A stretch of 37,846 bases of DNA from Acidobacteriota bacterium (GCA_021818105.1 JAKAFB010000007.1:48628-86473), one strand, 5' to 3'; positions 7,265-16,891 are shown, counted from the stretch's first letter. Notes: a model not told the origin generated them from the sequence alone. Made by a program: numbers and translations.

Positions 7265-9631
7265 TTAGAACTTCGAGGAATATTCGGCCTCAGCCTTCCT
7301 TAGTATCGGGAGATCGCGATCCGCATGGTTCCAGAGATTCAGAAAGCCATCATAAGCAGGCTTGGCCCTGGGCTTGTCTCCTGCGACCGCGTAGGATCTT
7401 GCGATTTGAAGCTGAGCAAGTGCTCCAACGGGATCACTTCCGACAACTCCGCGTCCTCGATTGTCGATAATCTTCTGAAACTCGTTTGCTGCTTCATTTC
7501 CTTTGTGCATGCTGAGATATGCCAAGCCTCTTATGTAAACCGGATACATATCTCCGAAGAAGCCAGCCCAGCTTCCAGCAATTGCAAAATCGTAAGGTGC
7601 CTCGCTTTCCAGTTCTTGGAGAGCCTGAGAGGGGTTGCCGTGATTCTCGGCAAAGATCGCGCGCAGAGTAGGCAGATACGAAAACTTGACGAATGTGTCC
7701 TCAGGGTAGTGCCTCTCCAGATCTCCTATGAGCGCCACCGCTCTGGCGTCGTCTCCCACCAAAGCGAGCGCAAAGGCCGCTCCATATTCCACGTCACGCG
7801 ATTTCGATGCCTTGAGCCCGGCCATCGCCGCCGTTGTTGCCTCGGCTTTGTTGCCGAAGAGCGCCTCGCGAGTGGCGGTTGCAACTTGGTAGAGAGCGGC
7901 CCGCTCAGGCTGGCCGACCTGTTGCGCAAGTTGGCTGGCGCGCCGCGATAGCGCTCGTGCTTCCTGCGCCCGCCCGGTGTAGGCAAGCACACAGGCCTGT
8001 CGCGCGAGCATCCAGTTTTCCGCCTCCAGCTTACCCTGAGACATCTCGACTGCGCGCTGCATACCTTTAGCGTCGTTTTTCAGGAAGGCGATGTCGTAGA
8101 GAAGAATGTAGAGGTCGGGGAAGTCGAGCTTCCGCTCCAATGCGCGGTGAATCATCGCCTCCGCATCGCTCACGTTATTGCTGAAGACATAGGCCCACGC
8201 GAGGTTCGCATAGGCTGGAACAAAATCAGCGTCAATTTCGACAGCCGCCTTGCCAGTTTCGATCGACTTGTCATACTTTCCAAGATCCTGATACACGAAC
8301 GACAAGAGACCGAACGGGCGTTCATCCCGCGGGTAGGTCTGACCCCACACTTCTCCAATTTCGCGCGCCTTTTCCAGATTTCCTGTTACCTGCAGTTCGT
8401 AGTTTGTTCGTATGAAGAACCGCTCCGGATCGCTTACTCGATCCTGCAGCCGGTATGCCTTTGTAGTGTTCTCGACTGAGAGCGCTGACTCCCCCATATC
8501 AGCATAGATACGACCGAGCATTGCGTAAGCCATTGCGAAGTTTGGATCAATCTGTACCGCGCGCTGGAAGAACGGAACCGCCTCACCTGGGCCTGCCGGT
8601 CCAAACGTTGACTTCCAACCGAGACTGTACGCGCGAAGCGCTTCCAATGATGGCGTAGTTGCCTCAGTGAGAGGAGTGTTGTGCTGATCGATAGTTGCCA
8701 GTGATTCACCAAGCTTTTTGCGAAGCGAGCCGGAGATCTGGCTCAGTACATTGATCACGTCCTCTTTTCTCGCTGCTTGTGCTTGCTCTTCATCGAGAAC
8801 GTTTCCGGTTCTGCAATCTGTGGCGCGTAGCCCGAGCACATATCGGCTGCCCAGATTAGCGATGGACCCTTCCAGCAGAGCCGCACTACCGGCCCGGACA
8901 CAGACGCCACGAGCTATGTCGGCTGAAAAGTGCGCACCTGACGCGCGCCCCATCAACTGCAACGTATGTTGAATGCGCTCGTCCGAGACAAGGCTCAGGT
9001 ACGGCGACTGGGCCAGTTGGACCGACAATCCCTGGCGAAGGGTTGAATCGAAGACAGGGTCGCGTGTCGAATTGGCAAAGTCGGCCAAGACCACGGTGTC
9101 CTTCACAGTGAGGATCGGTGAGCGCTGGCGTAACAACCAGAATGTTCCGGAGGCGATTACCAGCAGAACGGCGGCTGCAATCGCAGCAATCGGCCAATAC
9201 CGCGGCTTCGATTCCTTGACCCGCACCTGAAGCCGAGTCTGAGTTGCGGAGATGATGCTGACCTCGCGCTCCGGGATAAGCCGAACGCTCTCTGCAAGGC
9301 GATAGCCGCGACCCGGCACCGTGAGAATGTAGCGATGATCTTGGGGCGACTCACCCAGCGCCTTGCGCAGCAGAAAGATGTTGCGACTTAGGTTTGTCTC
9401 TTCGACGAAGGTGTCAGGCCAGACCTCCTTCATCAGGTCATCCTTCGTGACCATCTCTTGGCTGTGACGGATGAGGACAAGGAGCACCTGGAATGCCTTG
9501 GGTGGTAAGGCTACGGGGTCGTCTGCGCGGAGGAGAATTTCCCGCTCGGCGTCCACACGAAACGGCCCGAACTCGTAGAACTCCCGTCCGGTTCCAGTCA
9601 CTTGACCACGCTTTCTAACCGTAGCTGGCAA
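7265..9631 (-). CDS. Winged-helix DNA-binding / transmembrane / TPR-repeat regulator (CadC-like layout)
   Basis: 788 residues. Residues 18-113 form an OmpR/PhoB-type winged helix (EFYEFGPFRVDAEREILL, PKAFQVLLVLIRH, ETNLSRNIFLLRKALGE, YILTVPGRGYRL). One membrane helix follows at about 145-167. The rest contains a FlgO-like beta region (TVVLADFANSTRDPVFD) and then a long run of tetratricopeptide repeats from about 330 on. The layout resembles ToxR/CadC membrane-bound one-component regulators: the N-terminus binds DNA in the cytoplasm and the C-terminal repeats sense something outside. The target genes and signal are unknown. The TTG at 9631 has no good ribosome site; GTG at 9601 is an alternative. 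It is transcribed divergently from the CxxC/HAF gene pair. Confidence 0.88.
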   Translation of the reverse strand: MPATVRKRGQVTGTGREFYEFGPFRVDAEREILLRADDPVALPPKAFQVLLVLIRHSQEMVTKDDLMKEVWPDTFVEETNLSRNIFLLRKALGESPQDHRYILTVPGRGYRLAESVRLIPEREVSIISATQTRLQVRVKESKPRYWPIAAIAAAVLLVIASGTFWLLRQRSPILTVKDTVVLADFANSTRDPVFDSTLRQGLSVQLAQSPYLSLVSDERIQHTLQLMGRASGAHFSADIARGVCVRAGSAALLEGSIANLGSRYVLGLRATDCRTGNVLDEEQAQAARKEDVINVLSQISGSLRKKLGESLATIDQHNTPLTEATTPSLEALRAYSLGWKSTFGPAGPGEAVPFFQRAVQIDPNFAMAYAMLGRIYADMGESALSVENTTKAYRLQDRVSDPERFFIRTNYELQVTGNLEKAREIGEVWGQTYPRDERPFGLLSFVYQDLGKYDKSIETGKAAVEIDADFVPAYANLAWAYVFSNNVSDAEAMIHRALERKLDFPDLYILLYDIAFLKNDAKGMQRAVEMSQGKLEAENWMLARQACVLAYTGRAQEARALSRRASQLAQQVGQPERAALYQVATATREALFGNKAEATTAAMAGLKASKSRDVEYGAAFALALVGDDARAVALIGDLERHYPEDTFVKFSYLPTLRAIFAENHGNPSQALQELESEAPYDFAIAGSWAGFFGDMYPVYIRGLAYLSMHKGNEAANEFQKIIDNRGRGVVGSDPVGALAQLQIARSYAVAGDKPRAKPAYDGFLNLWNHADRDLPILRKAEAEYSSKF

Positions 9632-9827
9632 ATTCTAGCACGATTGAGGCAGTTTCGTGGCTTCGGAACTTCTGCAGGTGGCTAAGCAGATACTTCTGAT
9701 TCTAGGAAGCTTAGCGGGCCGGCGAAAAACAATCAGAACTAATCACAACGATGCGAAGGACACCAGGTGGAGTTCGTCTGCAAAGTACACACATCGCTCC
9801 AAAACGGGGAGACTGGAGAAGAGCTTA

Positions 9828-10133
9828 ATGGCAAGAACGACGACGATCACCATTGAGACGAGTTCGCTGATGGTCCTTCGAGTCGGAGGTTCGAAGCGGG
9901 CTTGGTGCCGGCAATGTGCTGCCGAGGCTGAGATGGTGTCACTCCGAAGCTTCGGGGTGATTTCAAATCTCGATCGTTCTGCGGTCGAAGAGTGGCTCAA
10001 TTCGGGCCACGTACACCGCAATGAAGCCGCAGACGGATCGGCGACGATCTGCCTGAATTCTCTTCTCGATCACCTGACGGGCGACAATCCAGCCGAGCGC
10101 GGAACGGCGCGGGCTAACAAGGAGACTATATGA
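9828..10133 (+). CDS. Small CxxC / helix-turn-helix-like protein coupled to the HAF-repeat gene
   Basis: 101 residues. The frame is open from 9657, but ATG 9828 has the ribosome site GGAGAAGAG and starts a conserved-looking sequence (MARTTTITIETSSLMVLR). The N-terminal half is a short beta-rich module ending in WCRQC, a two-cysteine motif that could be half of a zinc site. The second half (MVSLRSFGVISNLDRSAVEEWLNSGHVHRN, then ICLNSLLDHL) resembles excisionase/MerR-type helix-turn-helix modules, though the recognition helix is poorly matched. I recall similar small proteins in acidobacteria placed before secreted-protein genes. The stop overlaps the next start by 4 bp (ATGA), so the two genes are translationally coupled. 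The function is probably regulatory, but this is not proven. Confidence 0.7.
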   Translation: MARTTTITIETSSLMVLRVGGSKRAWCRQCAAEAEMVSLRSFGVISNLDRSAVEEWLNSGHVHRNEAADGSATICLNSLLDHLTGDNPAERGTARANKETI

Positions 10134-11395
10134 ACAGGAAACGACTAGTGCGTCTGCCGATCTGGTTATCGGTAGCATCAACCCTCGCGTCTGGATATGC
10201 TCAAGGACCAAAGCCAGCGATGTACGGCGTGACGGATCTGGGAACGCTTGGCGGGACCTACAGCTACTCATACACCATCAACAACGCGAGTGCCGTCGCA
10301 GGCGGAGCGGCGACACCGGACCAGGTGGACGGAATTGCAACGACAGCTTTCGTGTGGTATCGAGGCAATCTTGTGAGCTTGGGAACGCTCGGTGGCGCGG
10401 ACTGTCCATCGTGCATTAGCGAAAACGCCGCGACCAACATGAATGGGGTGTCGGTTGTAATTTCTGAAACTGCCAGCATCGACTCGAACGGAGAGGATTT
10501 CTGCGGATTTGGAACGAACCGGCAATGCCTTGCTGCTGTATGGCAGAACGGCTCCCTTACGGCGCTCCCGATGCTCAGTGGCGGCAACAACTCGCAGGTG
10601 TACTTCATGAACAAAGCGGGAGAGGCAATTGGGTTTTCGGAGACTGGAACGAGCGACTCAAATTGCGCCATGCCGCACCAGCGCTTTCAGTTTGAGGCAG
10701 TAAAGTGGAGCGCCAGCGGGAAACCACAGGCCCTGCAACCCCTGCAGGGTGACACAGTTTCCTTTGGCCTTGGCGTCAATGATTTGGGACAGGCGGTTGG
10801 CGTTTCCGGAACATGTTCGGACACTACCTTCCCTCCGGTATTCGTCCCCGCAGGCCCGCACGCTGTGATCTGGGATCGCAATGGCGTGCCGACAAATCTT
10901 CCCACGCTGCCAGGCGCCACGGGCGACAACGTCGCCAGCAGTATCAACAATCTCGGCGACGTAGTTGGAACACAGGCTATTTCCGACGGAACGGTTCACT
11001 CATACCTGTGGAACAAAGCGACTGGGATTGCGGACCTGATGATGCCTGGCATGTTTGTGACGGTCGCTCCTTGCTGCCACAGCATTAATGAGCAGCGCCA
11101 AATCGTCGGTTTCGGATTCGACGAAAACGGGCCGCACACCTTCATTTGGCAGAACGGCAACTTCACGGATCTGAATACGGTGCTGGTGGCGGATTCGCCG
11201 TGGTACATCATCAACGCTGCATCGATCAACAGCGCCGGTCAAATCGCGGCGACCGGCATGAATATCTATACGGGTGAAGTGCATGCGGTCCTGCTATCAC
11301 CTCTGCCGTCGAACGGTGCTCCGCCCGCTCGTGGCACAACGCGGGTACCACCGATTCCGGCGGCATTTCAAAGCAAGTATCTTCAGAAGCGGTAA
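10130..11395 (+). CDS. Secreted HAF-repeat protein
   Basis: 421 residues with a signal peptide (MNRKRLVRLPIWLSVASTLASGYAQ). The mature part is built of repeats with the pattern DLGTLGG...INN...VG (TDLGTLGGTYSYSYTINN, LVSLGTLGGADCPSC, LPTLPGATGDNVASSINNLGDVVGT, SINEQRQIVGFG, ASINSAGQIAATG). These are typical of the HAF family of predicted extracellular beta-propeller-like repeats. There are six or more repeat units and three or four Cys pairs (for example CPSC, CCHS). Its biochemical role is unknown; surface or matrix functions are guessed for the family. It overlaps the CxxC gene by 4 bp. The last about 25 residues (PPARGTTRVPPIPAAF...) are a Pro-rich tail. Confidence 0.88.
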   Translation: MNRKRLVRLPIWLSVASTLASGYAQGPKPAMYGVTDLGTLGGTYSYSYTINNASAVAGGAATPDQVDGIATTAFVWYRGNLVSLGTLGGADCPSCISENAATNMNGVSVVISETASIDSNGEDFCGFGTNRQCLAAVWQNGSLTALPMLSGGNNSQVYFMNKAGEAIGFSETGTSDSNCAMPHQRFQFEAVKWSASGKPQALQPLQGDTVSFGLGVNDLGQAVGVSGTCSDTTFPPVFVPAGPHAVIWDRNGVPTNLPTLPGATGDNVASSINNLGDVVGTQAISDGTVHSYLWNKATGIADLMMPGMFVTVAPCCHSINEQRQIVGFGFDENGPHTFIWQNGNFTDLNTVLVADSPWYIINAASINSAGQIAATGMNIYTGEVHAVLLSPLPSNGAPPARGTTRVPPIPAAFQSKYLQKR

Positions 11396-11418
11396 ATCGC
11401 GGGAGTTTGTGATGGAGA

Positions 11419-11439
11419 AGGCCGGATTGCCTCCGGCCT
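11419..11439. terminator. Possible terminator hairpin after the HAF gene
   Basis: A perfect 8-bp stem AGGCCGGA/TCCGGCCT encloses a 5-nt loop, 24 bp after the stop codon. No T-run follows, so it is at best a weak intrinsic terminator or an RNA-stabilising end. Confidence 0.4.
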
Positions 11440-12522
11440 ACCCCAGGTTTCTGAGTGAAATCGAAATTCAGCTAGAGGAGTTTTCTTCCATCTCAAATGG
11501 TTGACTTTTGCGAACAAAGCGCTCATTGAGCTACTCAAGAAGGTCCGTGTCTCCGCACGTGGCCGTAAAACAGCCTATCGTTCGTTGTGTCCACAAGCGG
11601 CGATTCCGACCCGGCAAATATGCATTTCAGCAATCCCTCAAACTGCCCCCAGCGATCGGGAAGCGGTCGACGCCGGCTCAGGGCACGTCGCCAGGCGGCT
11701 TCGTTCAACCGGGCTTGGCACAAACAAAATCAATGAGGCGCGAGCGGAGCAGGGAATAGTACGAAAGCCGACGACGGAAGTTTGAAGATGAACCCAGTTC
11801 TTCGTGTCGCATAAGCGCTTTGCAAAAAGCAATTCGATAAGAGCCCGAGCTCGTTCGTTGAAGTTAGCTCTCGTGCTTTAAATTCCGCTAATATCTAGGG
11901 GAATTGAAAGGGGCACTGGCGCGTGAATCGCATGTAAGTTATTCAGAATCAGCATCTATGCCTGCCTGGGGGTAGTCAATTGTGCTGCAAGTCTTTAGAG
12001 TTCTTCCTCTTTGCCATTCCGGCGATTCAAGAGCGAACGGATTTCCGATCTTTCCTGCGATGTTGCATGCCTACCTCTGACTGCTCTCGAGCGCAGTAAG
12101 ACCTTGGCCGATCTGGCCTTGACGATCCACACCCTCTGTGGTGGGGACTATTGGTCACCTGCATAAAGGCTTGTATTTTATTGCGCATTTGATGCACAAT
12201 CGATGGGCTAGTAATTCCCCAGTAGATGTAGAACATTTCAGCGAAACCTGCAGATACCGGATCCGCTTAGGCGCATCGCGTGGCCCCGGGGACGGGGGAC
12301 GAATGGGCTGTGCCATCGCGTATTCTGCAGCGGATAGCGCTTCTGAAGACCGCACCGCGCAGGCTCTACACCGTACTTTTGTACTTGTTATTGCGGGTTC
12401 AAACGCCGGTAATTTTCTTGCCTGCTGGTTTAAGCTGACATAACCTTGGTGCGTGCAGACATAGAGTCTCCGCGTTGGCAGTGCTGCCTGGGGAAATTCG
12501 TGGGTGTTTCGGGGGTGAGAAC
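11440..12522. other. 1.1-kb non-coding stretch upstream of the AAA ATPase gene
   Basis: Short open frames on both strands (for example 11501-11785 plus) lack motifs and ribosome sites. GGGGAATT at 11898-11905 and its reverse complement AATTCCCC at 12213-12220 are about 310 bp apart, each in a CTAG-like context; they may be protein-binding sites. The stretch is locally richer in A/T than the flanking genes. I see no RNA gene I can name. Confidence 0.4.
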
Positions 12523-13812
12523 GTGAGTACCTTCTTGGATACGAGTCAGTTTCTGAAAAACAGACCTCTCGGCGGACCTGAATCGAAGCCCACTACGATC
12601 TCTGATACCGGTGTGCGCGATTCCGTGCTTGAGGATATTGCGCTGAAGACGCTCTACCTTGCCGGACCCTTTTCGGTGCTGGAACTGGCAGATCAGATGA
12701 AGGTCAGCTTTGAAGTCGCCAACGAACTCTTCACACGTTTGCGCACGAAGCTGCTGTGTGAAGTGACCGGCATGAGCGTGAATATTCCCGTGATTGCCAT
12801 TACCTCGCAGGGCAGGACGCGCGCCTTGGAACTGCTGGTGCAGAGCCAGTACTCCGGAGCCGCGCCGGTTTCATTGCAAAGCTATGTGGAGCAAGTTCGG
12901 AAGCAGAGCGTGCGGAATGTGCTTGTACATCCGCCGGATGTGCAGCGGGCATTTTCACACATGGTGCTGAACGAAAAGAAGTTGGCGCAACTGGGCACGG
13001 CGCTGAACTCCGGCTCTGCCATTTTTCTGTACGGACCAGCTGGCTCGGGCAAAACAGCGGTGGCTGAGACGCTCTCGCGCGTGTTAGCGGAGGATGACGT
13101 CTGGATTCCGATTGCCGTTGAGGTCGATGGGCAAATTATCGCAGTCTATGACCCAATGATTCACAAGCGGAAATCAAATTACGATCCGGACTACGGGGAT
13201 CCGCGCTGGGTGCGGTGTAGCCGCCCCACGGTGCTGGTGGGTGGTGAACTCACCGTGGACATGCTCGACCTGCAGTTTAATCCAATCTCGAAATACTATT
13301 CCGGCCCTGCGCAGATGAAGGCCAACAACGGCGTGCTCATCGTCGATGACTTTGGCCGCCAGCGCATTCATCCGGAGGAGTTGCTGAACCGCTGGGTGGT
13401 TCCTCTTGACCGGCGCATCGAGTTCCTGACGCTGGTAGGGGGACGGAAGATCGAAGTTCCGTTTGAGATGCTCGTGGTCTTTGCTTCCAACATAGATCCG
13501 GCTCGACTGGTAGATCCGGCATTCCTGCGCAGGATCCAGACCAAGATACATCTTGGGGAAGTGAGCAACGAGGAGTTTACGGAAATCTTCCGGCGTTTTG
13601 CTGCGGATAGGGAGTTGGAGGCGGATCCGGGATTGATTTCGGATCTGATTTCGGTGATTCGCGATCGGCTGAAGCAGGAGCTGCGCGCCTGCCATCCGCG
13701 TGACCTGATCAACCAGGTTTGCTGGGCAGCGCGCTATGAAGATCGCGAACCTCTACTCGATTACCCGTCCCTGATGCGCGCGGTCGAGGTCTACTTCCTG
13801 TCGCCTGACTGA
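12523..13812 (+). CDS. AAA-family ATPase with N-terminal winged-helix-like region
   Basis: 429 residues from GTG 12523, which is preceded by GGGGGTGAG; an in-frame TTG at 12475 would add 16 residues. The N-terminal about 120 residues (ALKTLYLAGPFSVLELADQM, ELFTRLRTKLLCEV) look like a winged-helix segment. The ATPase core has Walker A GPAGSGKT at 171-178, Walker B VLIVDDFGRQ at about 271, sensor-1 VVFASNID and an arginine-finger-like FLRRIQTKI. The C-terminal lid is helical (ACHPRDLINQVCWAARY). The core resembles MoxR/AAA_5-type ATPases, and proteins of this layout often lie with Flp/Tad or type IV pilus genes. No pilus gene is present here, so it is an orphan in this window. Confidence 0.82.
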   Translation: MSTFLDTSQFLKNRPLGGPESKPTTISDTGVRDSVLEDIALKTLYLAGPFSVLELADQMKVSFEVANELFTRLRTKLLCEVTGMSVNIPVIAITSQGRTRALELLVQSQYSGAAPVSLQSYVEQVRKQSVRNVLVHPPDVQRAFSHMVLNEKKLAQLGTALNSGSAIFLYGPAGSGKTAVAETLSRVLAEDDVWIPIAVEVDGQIIAVYDPMIHKRKSNYDPDYGDPRWVRCSRPTVLVGGELTVDMLDLQFNPISKYYSGPAQMKANNGVLIVDDFGRQRIHPEELLNRWVVPLDRRIEFLTLVGGRKIEVPFEMLVVFASNIDPARLVDPAFLRRIQTKIHLGEVSNEEFTEIFRRFAADRELEADPGLISDLISVIRDRLKQELRACHPRDLINQVCWAARYEDREPLLDYPSLMRAVEVYFLSPD

Positions 13813-13823
13813 TGTCGCAGTTG

Positions 13824-13856
13824 CCGCGAGCTCAGGACGCAAGTCCTAGCTCGCGG
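13824..13856. terminator. Strong hairpin with GCAA loop between convergent genes
   Basis: CCGCGAGCT pairs with AGCTCGCGG (9 bp), then one bulged C, then AGGAC/GTCCT (5 bp), closed by a GCAA tetraloop of the GNRA class. It lies 11 bp after the ATPase stop and overlaps the last codons of oligopeptidase B. It may end both convergent transcripts, though no T-run is seen on either strand. Confidence 0.55.
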
Positions 13857-15910
13857 AGCAGGAAGGCATAGTCAAAGGCGATCTCTTTCAGATAATCATA
13901 GCGTCCACTAGCGCCGCCGTGGCCTGCCTGCATGTTGGTCACCAGCAGGAGGGGGTTGTTGCCTGTCTTGAGTGTGCGCAGCTTTGCCACATACTTGGCT
14001 GGTTCCCAGTACATGACCTGGCTGTCGTAGAGCGATGTTTTGACCAGCATTGCGGGATAGCATGCCGCTTGCAGGTTGTCATAGGGAGAGTAGCTGAGCA
14101 TGTAGCGGAAGAAGTTCTCCTCGTTGGGATTTCCCCACTCCTCGTACTCCGGCACGGTAAGCGGCAATGATGAGTCGAGCATGGTGTTCATGACGTCGAC
14201 GAAGGGCACGTGCGAAATGACTGCGCGGAAGAGATCAGGACGCATGTTGGTGACCGCACCCATGAGAAGGCCGCCGGCGGAGCCACCTTCGATGGCCACA
14301 CGGCCTGGGTCGCCATAACCTGCGGCGATCAGGTGCTCCACGGCTGCGATGAAATCAGTAAAAGTGTTGCGCTTGGCCAGCATCCTGCCCGCGTCGTGCC
14401 AGGGTTTGCCCAGTTCACCACCTCCGCGGATATGCGCGTAAGCCATGACCACGCCGCGGTCGAGCAGGCTGAGGCGGCTGGAGCTAAAGGTCAGGGGGAG
14501 TGAATATCCATAGGATCCATAGGCGTAGACGTACAGCGGATTGCGGCCGGGATCGCGCTTGTCTTTGCGATAGACGAGTGAGATGGGAACCTGTACGCCG
14601 TCCGGCGCGGTGGCGAAGATGCGTTCGCTCGCGTAGAAGTCGCGATCAAATCCTCCGGGAACTTCAAGCTGCTTGAGCAGTTTTGATGTGCCGGAAGTCA
14701 GGTCGTATTCGAATACCGATCCGGGCGTGACGAGTGACTGGTAGCCGTAGCGGTACGTCATGACATCAAAGATGCGATTGATACCGGGGTTGGCGCTGTA
14801 GGCGGGTTCGGGGAAGGTAATCTCACCGGCAGGAGCCGCCTCAGGGCCTTTGCCGCTGAAGCGCCACAGGCGGAGGCGTGGAAGACCGTCTTCGCGCTCG
14901 CAGGCAATGAAGAAGCTTGCGAACAGGTCAGTGTCCTCCAGCATTACAGTGTCGCGGTGCGGAATCCGCTCAGTCCAGTGCTCGCGGTCCGGAGCCTCGA
15001 CGGGCGTGGTGACCAAGCGGAAGTTTCTTCCTTTGTCGTTGGTACGGATAAACCAGACGCCGTTGCGATGGTCGACGTAGTACTCGTGGCCGTCCTCGCG
15101 AGGACAAAGGACTCTGAATTCGCCATGTGGCTGGTCGCCGGGCAGCACGCGACATTCGCTTGTGGTGTGGCTGGCAGACTCCACCACGATGTATTTGCCA
15201 TCTCGGGTACGGCCAATGGCAAGATTGAAGCGTTCATCATCGTCCTGGTAGACGAGCACGTCTGTGCTGTATTCGGCTCCTCTCGTGTGCCGCCAAAGCT
15301 GGTACTGGCGCTTCTGTTCTTCGTCCTCGACGGTATAGAAGAGCGTGAGATTGTCGGCCGCCCACTCTACGGAGCCAACGCGTTCCACCGTGCCCGGCAG
15401 CGTCTCGCCGGTTTCGAGGTCCTTGATGTAAAGGGTGTACTGGCGAAAGCCGGTGGTGTCCGTGGTGTAGGCGAGCCAGCGGCCGTCGTCTGAAATGGCC
15501 GATTCTCCAATCGCAAAGAATGCGTGGCCCTCCGCGAGCTGGTTGCCGTCGAGAATCACCTGCTCGGGTTCGGCGGGGTCAGGGGCACTCGCATCGCCGC
15601 GGCGGCGGCAGTGGATGGCATATTGCAGGCCTTCCTCGGTACGCGTGTGGTACCACCAATCGCCGTCGCGGTAGGGAACCGTGACGTCAGTCTGCTTGAT
15701 GTGGCTGAGCATCTCCCGGTAGAGCTCGTCGCGCAGGCCGGCGAGAGGCGCCATGTTGGCCTCTGCGTAGGCATTCTCCGCTTCAAGATATGACTGGACT
15801 TCGGGATTTTCCTTGTCGCGCAGCCATGCATAGTCGTCGATGAGCGTGATTCCGTGAAGGGTCGTATGCGTGGTCTGCTTACGGGCGATGGGGGGCAGAT
15901 TGTCGTTCAT
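13832..15910 (-). CDS. ptrB: Oligopeptidase B (prolyl oligopeptidase family S9A)
   Basis: 692 residues, the usual length. An N-terminal seven-bladed propeller (about 75-410) is flanked by the helical start (PPIARKQTTHTTLHGITLIDDYAWLRD) and the C-terminal alpha/beta-hydrolase domain. The catalytic triad is Ser544 in GGSAGGLL, Asp629 in YDSQV and His664 in GHGGASGRYD. The family cleaves short peptides after Arg or Lys in the cytoplasm. The AHIRGGGELGKPWHDAGR segment before the nucleophile is typical. It is encoded alone on the minus strand, convergent with the AAA ATPase and divergent from the TPM gene. Confidence 0.95.
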   Translation of the reverse strand: MNDNLPPIARKQTTHTTLHGITLIDDYAWLRDKENPEVQSYLEAENAYAEANMAPLAGLRDELYREMLSHIKQTDVTVPYRDGDWWYHTRTEEGLQYAIHCRRRGDASAPDPAEPEQVILDGNQLAEGHAFFAIGESAISDDGRWLAYTTDTTGFRQYTLYIKDLETGETLPGTVERVGSVEWAADNLTLFYTVEDEEQKRQYQLWRHTRGAEYSTDVLVYQDDDERFNLAIGRTRDGKYIVVESASHTTSECRVLPGDQPHGEFRVLCPREDGHEYYVDHRNGVWFIRTNDKGRNFRLVTTPVEAPDREHWTERIPHRDTVMLEDTDLFASFFIACEREDGLPRLRLWRFSGKGPEAAPAGEITFPEPAYSANPGINRIFDVMTYRYGYQSLVTPGSVFEYDLTSGTSKLLKQLEVPGGFDRDFYASERIFATAPDGVQVPISLVYRKDKRDPGRNPLYVYAYGSYGYSLPLTFSSSRLSLLDRGVVMAYAHIRGGGELGKPWHDAGRMLAKRNTFTDFIAAVEHLIAAGYGDPGRVAIEGGSAGGLLMGAVTNMRPDLFRAVISHVPFVDVMNTMLDSSLPLTVPEYEEWGNPNEENFFRYMLSYSPYDNLQAACYPAMLVKTSLYDSQVMYWEPAKYVAKLRTLKTGNNPLLLVTNMQAGHGGASGRYDYLKEIAFDYAFLLRELGLAS

Positions 15911-16017
15911 TTCTCTCTTAGTTTAGTGCGCTTGACGGTGGGCTCGGGCATTGTAAGGTGGTACAGCCAGCGGAGGAGAGGAACCTGCGGCTCGGCAAGC
16001 ACGTACAATGGTTAGCG

Positions 16018-16830
16018 ATGAAGGGCTTTAACCGTAGTTATTTTTCTGGTTTCCACCTGCTCCTGGTCGCATTGGTGGCATGTCTGCCGAACCTGGCGCG
16101 GGCCGAGCGGGTAAAGGATCTGCCGGCACCTACAGACTACGTGAGTGATTTCGCGCATGTTCTTTCGCCTCAGACAGTTGCGCTGCTTGATAACCTCTGC
16201 AGCCAACTGGACCACTCCAACGCAAACGCACAGATTGCCATTGTGACGGTGCGCAACCTGGGTGGGGATGATGCGGCGAACTTTGCTGACGATCTTGAGA
16301 CGAAGTGGAAGATGGGCCGCAAAGGCTCGGACCGAGGCGCCCTGGTTCTGCTGGCAGTGGACGACCACAAATACAGAATAGAGGTGGGATACGGGCTGGA
16401 AGGTATCTTGCCGGACGGCAAAGTAGGGGACATTGGCCGGGCGATGGTCCCATACCTGCGGGCAGGGGACTATGACAGCGCGGTAACCCTGGCCGTGGGC
16501 CAGATGGCGCATGTGATTGCCTCGGATGCCAACGTAACACTGAGCGATGAGCCTGTGTTGGCGAGAGAGCCTGTGCGGCATGCTCCAGCATCGGGCAAGC
16601 TGATTCTGCTGGTGGTGCTGTTGATTTTCTTTGGCGGCTTTATGCTGCTGAGGCTCCTCCTGGGCCTAGGGCTGTTCTTTGGTGGCTGGGGCGGTGGACC
16701 GTGGATGGGGGGCGGGCCGTTCATCGGCGGCGGCGGGTTCGGCTCCGGCGGTGGTGGCGGTTCCGGCGGGGGCTTTGGCGGCTTTGGAGGAGGCGGCTTC
16801 GGCGGCGGTGGTGCAGGTGGCGACTGGTAG
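16018..16830 (+). CDS. TPM-domain membrane protein with Gly-rich tail (YgcG-like)
   Basis: 270 residues from ATG 16018, chosen because it begins a proper signal peptide (MKGFNRSYFSGFHLLLVALV, cleaved near ARA). The frame is open from 15958. The TPM domain (about 35-160) shows DYVSDFAHVLSPQ, QIAIVTVRNLGGDDAANFAD, DRGALVLLAVDDHKYRIEVGYGLEG and GDIGRAMVPYLRAGDYDSAV. One or two hydrophobic helices follow near 190-220, then a tail of more than 40 residues almost entirely Gly with Phe and Ser. The family is found with LemA, as here, and has been proposed to act in envelope stress or photosystem repair; its activity in this host is unknown. Confidence 0.9.
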   Translation: MKGFNRSYFSGFHLLLVALVACLPNLARAERVKDLPAPTDYVSDFAHVLSPQTVALLDNLCSQLDHSNANAQIAIVTVRNLGGDDAANFADDLETKWKMGRKGSDRGALVLLAVDDHKYRIEVGYGLEGILPDGKVGDIGRAMVPYLRAGDYDSAVTLAVGQMAHVIASDANVTLSDEPVLAREPVRHAPASGKLILLVVLLIFFGGFMLLRLLLGLGLFFGGWGGGPWMGGGPFIGGGGFGSGGGGGSGGGFGGFGGGGFGGGGAGGDW

Positions 16831-16891
16831 GCGGGACAAATTTCTAAGGGAATGGCTGTCCTGATTGGCGGCCGGAGGAGAAAGATACCGT

